From NCBI GenBank assembly GCA_002306055.1, contig DBRR01000047.1:53272-101850 (forward strand): 48,579 nucleotides of DNA. Reading direction: 5' to 3'. This document shows, piece after piece, positions 41,439 through 48,579 of the stretch. Position 1 is the first letter of the stretch; each line of letters begins with the position of its first letter. The notes beneath the pieces were generated by a model. The model had not been told where the DNA came from and did no database searches. It saw nothing but the letters and a program-made list of their open reading frames with translations. This stretch comes from Anaerolineaceae bacterium UBA1363 (GTDB lineage: Bacteria; Chloroflexota; Anaerolineae; Anaerolineales; Anaerolineaceae). Position numbers and translations under genes: made by a program.

Positions 41439-42392
41439 TCAAATCACAAATCGGGACTTGTCGTCCAGGGTAACGGTTGAGAAAGGAGGCGGTGTGGTGG
41501 CATCCAACCCAACTTCGAAGTTGTACTTCCGGCGCATATCCTCGTTGAGTTTCTCAGTCAGGTAAGTCATTTTGATGTCCATTGGGCAGGCGCGTTCGCA
41601 AGCGCCGCAGCTCGTGCAGCGACCAGTTTGATGGAAGGCGCGTACGATATGCCAGCCTTGCATGCCTGCAGGGGTTGTGCCGCTTTCCGTCCAGCGCGGG
41701 GTGATGTGATCTACGAAACACTCCTCGCAGTAGCACATCGGGCAAGCCTCACGGCAGGCATAACAGCGGATGCAGCGCTCGGCTTCCTGGCGGAACCAGG
41801 CATGCCGTTCCTCCATGGAGAGGCTGGCAAAAGCTGCAACCTTCTCGCGTGCCAGGGCGGGATCACCTTCAGGCAGGAGCTCGCCGATCACAACATTGGC
41901 AGAAATCGGGTTCGGGTGGATACAGCGGGAGCAGCTCTCGTGCAGCAAGGTCTCTTTTTCAAGGGTGAAAAACCCTGATTTCGATTCGACCAGGACAGTA
42001 TTATTGCTCTGCTCGAAAATGCTGAACACTTCTTCCCCGGTTTGCTCAACTATTTTTCGCCAGTCAATGATCCCCTCGCAGGGCACACCAATCAGGTAGA
42101 GACCGTCTTTGGGGTGCTGCCCTTCAAAAACCAGGGCGTTCACCGAGCGGCTCTCACAACCTCGAACGACCATACCGATCTTTTGGTTCTTTGGGAAGCG
42201 GGTGAGATAGGTGGCAAGATTATTTTGGCAAAGCGCGTTATAAACGAGTTGATCAACCTCATCTGGGGTCTTGAAAAATGCAGGTTGGGGGTGGAGAGGA
42301 GTATCACCGGCTTTGAAACCGATGACCATATCCACCATGCCTTCGCTTAGGATCCGTTTCGCTTCCGCTTTGAGGGCGTCAATATCAGGCAT
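41439..42392 (-). CDS. FlxC-like iron-sulfur protein with FrhB-type domain
   Basis: Start chosen at the ATG at 42392, overlapping the mvhD-like stop by 8 nt. The ~317-residue protein has an N-terminal FrhB/FdhB-like region (GMVVRGCESRSVNALVFEGQ; VGVPCEGIIDW) and two [4Fe-4S] motifs (CIRCYACREACPMCYCEEC and CTSCGACERACPMDIKM). It fits the FlxC subunit of Flx-Hdr complexes, which acts with FlxA, FlxB and MvhD/FlxD in NADH oxidation. All genes around it overlap or nearly so. Confidence 0.8.
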   Translation of the reverse strand: MPDIDALKAEAKRILSEGMVDMVIGFKAGDTPLHPQPAFFKTPDEVDQLVYNALCQNNLATYLTRFPKNQKIGMVVRGCESRSVNALVFEGQHPKDGLYLIGVPCEGIIDWRKIVEQTGEEVFSIFEQSNNTVLVESKSGFFTLEKETLLHESCSRCIHPNPISANVVIGELLPEGDPALAREKVAAFASLSMEERHAWFRQEAERCIRCYACREACPMCYCEECFVDHITPRWTESGTTPAGMQGWHIVRAFHQTGRCTSCGACERACPMDIKMTYLTEKLNEDMRRKYNFEVGLDATTPPPFSTVTLDDKSRFVI

Positions 42393-42825
42393 TAGCACCC
42401 CCAACTGTCTCCGCTACACGCGTGGCGAGGTTATGGGCAGGCCCGAGGGCTGTTATTTGCGCTTCAAAGGCTGCAAGTTCCTTCTGGATGACGCCGCGGT
42501 CTTGCAGATCCAGCCAGAGGAAGCGAATGCGATCCTGTTCATAGCCGATGTGGTTAAGATAATCGGAAAATTCTTCCAGTTGTCGGCGGGCTGCGATGTT
42601 GCCAGTTTTAAAGTGACACTGCTCGGGCAGACAACCGCTGACCATCACGCCATCCGCACCGCTCTGAACCGCGTTCAAGAGATACAGCGGATTGATGCGA
42701 CCCGTGCAGGGCACCTTGGCAAGGTGGATGTTTTCGGGTAATTGCGTGTCGACCCATTCCTGGTCAGCTGGTGCGAAAAGGCACCACTGACATTGAAAAA
42801 GGACTAATTTCGGGGTCTCGCTCAT
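42385..42825 (-). CDS. MvhD/FlxD-like iron-sulfur protein
   Basis: The 146-residue protein has the MvhD [2Fe-2S] cysteines (FQCQWC, VPCTGRI, VSGCLPEQCHF). MvhD delivers electrons from a donor (a hydrogenase or, in Flx complexes, NADH) to HdrA. A related domain is already fused to the C-terminus of the HdrA here, so this separate copy makes two. It overlaps the hdrC gene by 4 nt. Confidence 0.9.
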   Translation of the reverse strand: MSETPKLVLFQCQWCLFAPADQEWVDTQLPENIHLAKVPCTGRINPLYLLNAVQSGADGVMVSGCLPEQCHFKTGNIAARRQLEEFSDYLNHIGYEQDRIRFLWLDLQDRGVIQKELAAFEAQITALGPAHNLATRVAETVGGANA

Positions 42826-43415
42826 GAGGATACCCTTTCTGTTCCAAGCCAGGATAATAACGTGTCGATCAGCTCAGCGTCGTTATAGTCCTCAGCCAGG
42901 CGGATGGAAGTGGAGCGGCAAGCCGCGGTGCACATGCCGCAGGCCATGCATTTGCCCTGGTCTACCGAGGCAACCGGGATGGTGCCGCGGAAAGCAACCC
43001 GTTTTTCAACCAGGCTGATCGCTTCGTAGGGGCAGATCTTGACGCATAAGCCGCAGGCAACGCAGGTGAGTTCGTCCACTTTTGCGACCTGGTAGGGGGT
43101 CTTCTTTCCACTCTCGACTGCCAAGGCCTTGACAGCGTTGATCACACCGGAAATGTGGATTTTTTGCGGGCAGGCAGGGTAGCAGAGGTCGCAGGCGGTG
43201 CAGAGCCAGATTGTTTTGTCGGCAAAGGCGGCATCGTCCATGTTGAAGACTGCTTCACGGATGAGACGCCGTGGGTTGTAGCTGCTCTCAAGTTTGGTCT
43301 GGATCATGCATTTGCTGGTGCAGGTGCCACAGGAGTAGCACATCATCAGCATATCACCGCCTGGGATGGCTTTGACGCGTTCGGAGAGGGCGTTGGAGTC
43401 AGTGAAACCACTCAT
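42822..43415 (-). CDS. HdrC with a C-terminal ferredoxin domain
   Basis: The 197-residue protein carries HdrC-type clusters (MMCYSCGTCTSKC and CTACDLCYPACP) in the first half and a two-cluster ferredoxin (CVACGLCVKICP and CMACGMCTAAC) in the second; classic HdrC lacks the latter. HdrC normally carries electrons from HdrA to HdrB. No HdrB is encoded in the window, so its receiver here must be different, perhaps the AOR-type enzyme. It overlaps hdrA and mvhD by 4 nt on either side. Confidence 0.88.
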   Translation of the reverse strand: MSGFTDSNALSERVKAIPGGDMLMMCYSCGTCTSKCMIQTKLESSYNPRRLIREAVFNMDDAAFADKTIWLCTACDLCYPACPQKIHISGVINAVKALAVESGKKTPYQVAKVDELTCVACGLCVKICPYEAISLVEKRVAFRGTIPVASVDQGKCMACGMCTAACRSTSIRLAEDYNDAELIDTLLSWLGTERVSS

Positions 43416-45949
43416 GCAACTTTCTCCTTTCCGACCATTTCATTGACGATGAAGTCAACCTGGACCAATGCCTGAGCCACGCCAGGAATTTCATCCAACT
43501 TGGTGAGTTTCTTAGCCATCTCAGGGCGCAGGCGTTCAATCTCAGCCTTCAGGACATCTTCAGGGATGGCATCCAGCGAGGCCTGCATCTCGTTAATGAC
43601 ACGGGCGTATTTGTCACCTTCAGCCGCGCTGATCCACTCCACGCGGAACCGACCTGGGCTCATTTGCATGCGCTCGAATATCTTCTCAAGCCGTGCAGCG
43701 CGTTTGGCGCCAACAACCTGACCAGTGATGTAGTGGCAGTCTTGTGGATGGCAGCCGGAATAGAGGATGGCTCCCGCACCAAGGCGGTAGGCTTCATAGA
43801 TCAGGTCCGCATCCATCCGCGCAGAGCACATCACGCGCAAACCACGTTCGTTGGCGCTGTATTCAAAATGCGAGGTGCCGGCAAGATCTGCGCCGCCATA
43901 GGAGCACCACTGGCAGCGGAAAGCGAGGATCTTCTTCTCCGGTTCGACGGCCAACAGAGTGCGGATTTGTGCCAGCACCTGGGCATCGGTGTAGTGGAGT
44001 TGCGTGATCGAGTCGTGCGGACACTCGCCAACACAGGCGCCGCAGCCGTGACACTTGGCAGTGATCACTTCTGCCGCAAGACCTTTGGTGTAGTCGATGG
44101 CGCCGTAGGGGCAGGCGCGGGCGCAGATGCCGCAGGCCTGACCTTTGGCACTGACGCAGCGATCTGGCCAGACGACAGCTACGGTCGGTTCGATCTGCCA
44201 GCTGTCCGAGTGCAGAATGCGCGAAGCGCGAGAGGCAGCCGCGGAACCCTGGGCGACGCTGGCAGGAATGTCTTTGGGACCCTGGCAAGCGCCTGCGAAG
44301 AAGATTCCGTCGGTGGGGCTGTCGATCGGGCGCAGCTTGGGGTGATATTCCATAAACCACCCGCCGGGAGATTGCGCCACGTTGAGCACGGAGCTCATGT
44401 GGTTCTGGTCAGGTTGAGGAATAGCAGCCTGGTTGAGCATGACCATGTCATACTCGCGTTCAATCACTTTACCAAGTGTGATATCTTCCGAGGAGATGAA
44501 AAGCTGGTGTGTGTCGGGGTCTTCTGTGATTTCGGATGGGCGTCCCTGGATAAAGCGGATGCCAGACTCGCGGGCTCGGTCATAGAACTCTTCATAACCC
44601 TTGGAGGGTGTGCGGATGTCAATGTAATAAATTGAGATCTCGGTATCCGGGTGCATCTGCTTGAGCAGCAGCGCGTTTTTGATGGCGTACATGCAGCAGA
44701 AGTTCGAGCAGCTTGGGTTATAGCGTTTGTCCCGGGAGCCGACGCAGTTGATGATGGCAATTTGCTTGGGCGACTTTCCATCGCTTGGGCGGATCAGAGC
44801 GCCGTTGGTGGGTCCGGCTGAGTTGTTCAACCGTTCCATTTCCATGGCGGTGATTACGTTCGGGAAGCGACCGTAGCCGTACTCGGTCATGGGGGTGGGG
44901 TCAAAGTGACTAAAGCCGGTTGCCACTACAATGGCACCGATTTCCTGCTCCACCAGTTTGTCTTCCATGCTGAAGTCAATGGCTTCCAGGGCTCCGCAGG
45001 CTTCCACGCATTTATAGCAGTGGATACAGGCATCCATATCGATGTTGTAGATCAGGGGCACTGCCTGGCTCATGGGAATGTAAGCAGCCTTGCGCGGGGC
45101 AAGGTTCATCTCAAAGTAGTTGGGGATTTCCACCGGGCAAGCCTTGGTGCAAGCGCCGCAACCATTGCAGCGATCCGCGCGCACATATTTGGTTTTTTCC
45201 CTCAGAGTCACAACGAAATTGCCGACATATCCTTCGACTTTTTCAACTTCGGTAAAGGTCTTTACTTCAATCAGGGGCTGACGCGCCGCGTCAACCATTT
45301 TTGGTGCAAGAATTCATATACTGCAGTCCATCGTTGGAAAGGTCTTGTTAAGTTGTGCCATGACCCCTCCAATCGTTGGTTCTTTTTCCACCAGGGTGAC
45401 CGGGATGTTCTGTTCAGCCAGGTCGAGAGCGGCATTGATGCCAGCCACACCACCGCCGATGACCATGGCACGCTTGGTGACGGGCACTTTGATCATATTT
45501 AGCGGGGTCAGGAATGAAGCTTTGGCAACTGCAGCGGCGGTGAGGTCTTTGGCTTTTTCGAGCGCGCCTGCACGGTCATGACCGTGCGCCCAGGTGCACT
45601 GCTCGCGAATGTTTGCCATTTCCATCAAGAAAGGATTCAAACCAGCTTCAGCCACACAACCACGGAAGGTGGGTTCGTGCATGCGCACGGAACAAGCTGA
45701 AACGACAACGCGATTTAGGCCGTACTTGGCAATGTCTTCTTTGATCAGGCGCTGACCGCTATCGGCACAGGCATACATGGTATCGATCGAGCGGACTACG
45801 CCGGGAAGTTTGCCAGCAAAATCCACAACTTCTTCCGGGGGAATGACGCCGGCGATGTTGCTGCCACAATGGCAGACGTACACGCCGATCCGCGGTTCAT
45901 CCTGCGGAAAATCCGCAGCATGGCTCTTGGTGATGGGGTCTTCACTCAT
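43412..45949 (-). CDS. HdrA-MvhD fusion, probable selenoprotein (in-frame UGA)
   Basis: Read through an in-frame TGA at 45314-45316 this is one 845-residue HdrA; without it, it would split into 211- and 628-residue parts. Residues 1-211: N-terminal VYVCHCGSNI, then FAD-binding VIGGGVAGINAALDLA, ending TFPTMDCSI. The UGA (residue 212) is followed by ILAPKM, exactly where homologues read DCSxCILxPKM, so Sec replaces a conserved Cys. The rest has ferredoxin motifs (CNGCGACTKACP, CIHCYKC), the thioredoxin-reductase-like second half, two more clusters (CGICARACP, CHGCGACVGECP), and an MvhD-like end (FRCQWCSYGGAD). It should be the bifurcating flavin subunit. It overlaps the upstream and downstream genes by 4 nt. 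Confidence 0.88.
45276..45296 (-). promoter_or_regulatory. Candidate SECIS hairpin after the HdrA UGA
   Basis: On the minus strand GGTTGACGC (45296-45288) pairs with GCGTCAGCC (45284-45276), nine pairs with one G.U, around a GGC loop. The loop begins 27 nt after the UGA, inside the spacing known for bacterial SECIS elements, and has G in the first two loop positions, as they require. The hairpin lies within the coding sequence, as in bacteria generally. Confidence 0.75.
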
Positions 45950-46458
45950 TCGGGTTCCGTGGCTTTCTGAGGAATTTCAAGAGATTCTGCTATGAGGGCG
46001 CGGCGAGTCTTTTGAGCGCGCTGGTCGGGTGTTGTCAGCGAAAGGGCTTCTTTGGGGCACCATTTTACGCATTGAGGACCTTCCGGTTCATCCTTGCACT
46101 GGTCGCAAATCTCTGCCAGCGCGGTTTTGGGATTGATGGAGATCGCGCCGAAATCGCAGGCTTCGATACACCAGGCACAGCCATCACACTTGGCGGCGTT
46201 GACGTCAATGATACCGGTCACAGTGTCCTGGGTAAGCGCATCACGCGGGCAGACGATCACGCAGGGAGCGTTTTCGCAGGTGCGGCAGGCGATGGCGGTG
46301 ATGAGGACTTCATCCACGCGGACGGTGCGGATGCGGCTGCGATAGGAGTTATATTCCCCGGTTTTTGTGAATGAACAGATGTATTCGCAAAGTTGACAGC
46401 CTACGCAAAGGTTAGGGTCGCAATCAATGTAAGCATATTTTGAAGTGCTGGTTGCCAT
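45946..46458 (-). CDS. AOR-associated ferredoxin, four [4Fe-4S] motifs
   Basis: The 170-residue protein resembles the HycB/BamC-type electron-transfer subunit: CVGCQLCEYIC, CRTCENAPCVIVCP, CDGCAWCIEACDF and CDQC...CVKWCP. Such proteins accompany tungsten AOR-family enzymes and wire them to electron carriers. It follows the AOR gene by 10 nt and overlaps the hdrA start by 4 nt, placing it physically between the tungsten enzyme and the bifurcating flavoprotein. Confidence 0.9.
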   Translation of the reverse strand: MATSTSKYAYIDCDPNLCVGCQLCEYICSFTKTGEYNSYRSRIRTVRVDEVLITAIACRTCENAPCVIVCPRDALTQDTVTGIIDVNAAKCDGCAWCIEACDFGAISINPKTALAEICDQCKDEPEGPQCVKWCPKEALSLTTPDQRAQKTRRALIAESLEIPQKATEPE

Positions 46459-46468
46459 AAGTTCCTCG

Positions 46469-48355
46469 TTAAACTCCGATTTCTTCAGCCACGTCGGGCA
46501 TGCCGAGCCTGATCAAAAGATCTTTGGGGATCAAACCTTCTTCGGTCCACCCTTTGGCTTGGTAATATAGTTTTTTCATGTATTCGAGCTCTTCATCTGT
46601 CACCACTACGCCTGCGCTGGGACCTTTGGTGAAGGGATCGTGTTTCCAGCGCCAGGGCAGGTCATCATCTTTCTCAGTCCAGCCCTCACGAATATTGAAG
46701 GCTTTCTTGATGGTGCAAGCGCGCACACCGATCAAGTCAACGTCATCGTAGCCAAAATTCCAGCCCGTGGTGGCATTGATTAGTTTGGCGATGGCAGGCC
46801 AGGCGCCAGCGCGGTCTGCTTTGCCGGTGAAACAGCGGCGAATGAACTTGCAGAGGGGCAATGTGTCGTAGACGGCAGCGTATTCTTCCGAGTCGGCAGC
46901 CACGCGACCGCGGGTTTCATCGACAATGAAGCGATTGGTCTCGCCTTTCATGTCCGGATCGTAAGCGGCAGAGCGGTTGTGGCAGCCGCCGCGCGTGCCG
47001 GTGGCAAGCCCGAGGGCAAAGGTTTTAAGGGAGCGCGCGTCATACCCAGCGGCTTCAAGACCCTTCGTGTTGACAGCCCATTTGTAAGTTTCGGTGCCGC
47101 GTTCCTCGTCGATGGTTTTACTGGCGATACGGGTTCCCTGGGCAAGTAGTTTTCCAATGCCTTCCTGGTCGCGGATCATTTCAGCCACAGCTACAGCTGC
47201 TTCTCCATTGCCGAAGTTTAATTCGAGCCCTTCGGGGTGAGCTTTGCTGGCAAAATCTTCCTTCTTAAGAATGCCCTTCTCGTAGCATTCCATAGCCCAA
47301 CCGATGGTAACTCCCATTGTGATGCTGTCCATGCCGTCCCGATCAGAAATAGTAATCAGTTTGATGGCAGCTCGAATATCTGAGATTCCGAGGTTGGAAC
47401 TGTTGGCAAAGAGACTTTCGTATTCGATACCTGTCATTGCCCCAGCAAAAGGTCCGGTTTTAACCATGGACATCTGCTCGCAAGCGATGGGGCACTGGGC
47501 ACAGGCAATTATCTTGACCTTGTGGTGTTTATCCAGGTATTCACCGCTGACCAGTTCAGCATCTTCAAAAACGCCTTCCTGGAAGTTGCGAGTAGGTAAG
47601 ACGCCCATTTTGTTGTTGGACAGCAAGCCGGTGGAAGTGCCGTACACGCGGTACTTTTCGGTATATGGACCCTGCGCGCTCTTGGAAATATCGTAAGAAA
47701 GCTGGTTGAGAGTTTTGGGGTCATAGACTGTTACGCCGTGTGTACCCCGCACAGAAACTGCTTTAAGTTTCTTGTGTCCCCAGATCATGCCGTGACCGGT
47801 TCGCCCAGCCTGACGGCCATCATTAGTGACGTTTGCATAACGTACCAAATTCTCACCACAAGGACCAATGGTGCAGGAGCGGATCTGTTCGTCGCCAAGT
47901 TTTACGCGGATAGCTTCTTCGGTTTCGTACGTGCCTTTGCCGAGCAGGTAGGTGGCATCGTTGAATTGCACACGATCATCATCGATAAAAAGCTGCGTCC
48001 ATTTGTCACAACTATTATGCAGCACCATGCCATCCCAACCAGCGCGTTTCAGCGCAATGGAAAACCAACTGCCGGAGAGACTATCGCCGATGAAACCAGT
48101 GAGCGGTGATTTGGATGCCAGTCCGAATTTGGCGCCAACAGGCACTGGCGTACCAGTGAAAATGCCATTGGCGAAGCAAATAGGATTGCCGTCGTCGAGT
48201 GGGTCGCAGCCGGGGACGATGTTTTCCCAGAGCAGACGCGAAGCCATCGAGACCCCGCCGATGTAGATTTTGTACCATTCCTCGGGTTTAGTTTCGACCC
48301 AGTTTTTCTTGGTTTTCAGGTCAATATGAAGGATTTTTCCACTATATCCGTACAT
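46469..48355 (-). CDS. Tungsten aldehyde ferredoxin oxidoreductase family enzyme
   Basis: The 628-residue protein belongs to the AOR family (bis-tungstopterin enzymes): N-terminal domain with SGKILHIDL and IGDSLSGSWF, cluster cysteines in CAQCPIACEQ with a distal one in LPLCKF, and pterin/active-site region ATGTRGGCHNRS. Family members oxidise aldehydes, reduce carboxylates or, in the BamB class, reduce benzoyl-CoA; the subfamily cannot be fixed by eye. Its neighbours (BamC-like ferredoxin, HdrA, MvhD, Flx) are like those of complexes that couple a tungsten enzyme to electron bifurcation. It is the first gene of the operon, with AGGAG upstream. Confidence 0.9.
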   Translation of the reverse strand: MYGYSGKILHIDLKTKKNWVETKPEEWYKIYIGGVSMASRLLWENIVPGCDPLDDGNPICFANGIFTGTPVPVGAKFGLASKSPLTGFIGDSLSGSWFSIALKRAGWDGMVLHNSCDKWTQLFIDDDRVQFNDATYLLGKGTYETEEAIRVKLGDEQIRSCTIGPCGENLVRYANVTNDGRQAGRTGHGMIWGHKKLKAVSVRGTHGVTVYDPKTLNQLSYDISKSAQGPYTEKYRVYGTSTGLLSNNKMGVLPTRNFQEGVFEDAELVSGEYLDKHHKVKIIACAQCPIACEQMSMVKTGPFAGAMTGIEYESLFANSSNLGISDIRAAIKLITISDRDGMDSITMGVTIGWAMECYEKGILKKEDFASKAHPEGLELNFGNGEAAVAVAEMIRDQEGIGKLLAQGTRIASKTIDEERGTETYKWAVNTKGLEAAGYDARSLKTFALGLATGTRGGCHNRSAAYDPDMKGETNRFIVDETRGRVAADSEEYAAVYDTLPLCKFIRRCFTGKADRAGAWPAIAKLINATTGWNFGYDDVDLIGVRACTIKKAFNIREGWTEKDDDLPWRWKHDPFTKGPSAGVVVTDEELEYMKKLYYQAKGWTEEGLIPKDLLIRLGMPDVAEEIGV

Positions 48356-48452
48356 GCTTACTCTTACTCCTGTTTGTGGTCAAGTCGGAAGAAACAACTG
48401 AATATCTTTAACATTTCAGATAAAATGCGATTCAGGTAATTCACAGTACATA

Positions 48453-48481
48453 AGTATAACTTAATCTGCCAATTTTGACAG
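48453..48481 (-). promoter_or_regulatory. Possible promoter of the AOR-Hdr operon
   Basis: On the minus strand, TATACT (48453-48458) follows CTGTCA (48476-48481) with a 17-bp spacer, about 100 nt before the AOR start. The -35 match is poor. No Rex-like site is visible here. Confidence 0.3.
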
Positions 48482-48511
48482 AAATTAATTTGTTCTTAAG
48501 CGGAGGAAAAA

Positions 48512-48559
48512 ATGCAGGATATGATTAATAATCATAAACAAAAAATGTTCAATAACTAG
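48512..48559 (+). CDS. Possible 15-residue leader peptide
   Basis: A strong ribosome site (GCGGAGGAAAAA) precedes ATG, 15 codons rich in Asn, Lys and Met, and TAG, divergent from the AOR gene. I see no recognisable family. It may be the start of an expressed micro-ORF, or chance in AT-rich sequence near the window end. Confidence 0.25.
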   Translation: MQDMINNHKQKMFNN

Positions 48560-48579
48560 CGACCATACACTTTCAGTAA

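Noticed and set aside
43664..44635. 323-codon plus-strand frame
   Set aside because: Antisense shadow of HdrA; composition follows the cysteine- and glycine-rich codons of the opposite strand.

Overview
The window looks like chromosomal DNA of an anaerobic bacterium, most likely a member of the Chloroflexota (Anaerolineae type). That is an inference from gene content (NAD-linked [NiFe] hydrogenase, tungsten enzyme with Hdr/Flx proteins, T-box controlled ileS, REP-like palindromes); no rRNA or other firm marker is present. Coding density is high and most metabolic genes sit in long minus-strand operons with 4-14 nt overlaps.

Layout. (1) 1-700: no convincing gene, but REP-like palindromes and a 24-nt tandem repeat. 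(2) 704-5399: a PIG-L deacetylase, a methyltransferase, an ABC transporter whose ATPase and permease are fused across an A7 tract, and a beta-lactamase-like lipoprotein. (3) 5413-11650 (minus): hypE, D, C, F, B, A and a hydrogenase maturation protease. (4) 11714-21249 (minus): an NAD-linked [NiFe] hydrogenase (hoxH, hoxY) with a HoxU/NuoG-like subunit, a HydB/NuoF-like subunit, a cysteine-free ferredoxin-fold protein, a GHKL ATPase and NuoE, preceded by a second nuoEF pair. The two transcription units have near-identical promoters (TTGnnn-N17-TAAACT), each followed by a Rex-like 18-bp operator. (5) 21504-23914 (minus): PHP, DRTGG, CBS-ATPase and DRTGG proteins of the type that accompany HydABC-type hydrogenases. 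(6) 23999-31563 (plus): hisS, tRNA-His, T-box, ileS, lspA, rluD-like and ltaE-like genes. (7) 31568-36774: a degraded defence island (truncated SNF2 helicase, frameshifted UvrD-like helicase, MazF remnant, AbiE toxin-antitoxin) bordered by two ~250-bp partial copies of genes that are intact just downstream. (8) 36873-38258: a metallophosphoesterase. (9) 38241-48355 (minus): a ten-gene operon in which a tungsten aldehyde oxidoreductase-family enzyme and its ferredoxin precede HdrA, HdrC, MvhD, Flx-like subunits and another polyferredoxin. No HdrB is present.

How the genes work together. The hydrogenase block encodes enzyme, electron-transfer subunits, the Hyp maturation set and a protease, probably under NADH/NAD+ control. 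The AOR-Hdr-Flx block has the parts of a flavin-based electron-bifurcating complex linking a tungsten enzyme to NAD(H) and ferredoxin. Its HdrA is read as two ORFs separated by one in-frame UGA exactly where homologues carry a cysteine, with a 9-bp hairpin just downstream that fits a bacterial SECIS: it is very probably one 845-residue selenoprotein. The most interesting points are this selenoprotein HdrA, the HdrB-less AOR-Hdr-Flx operon, the hybrid hydrogenase, and the paired Rex-like promoters.
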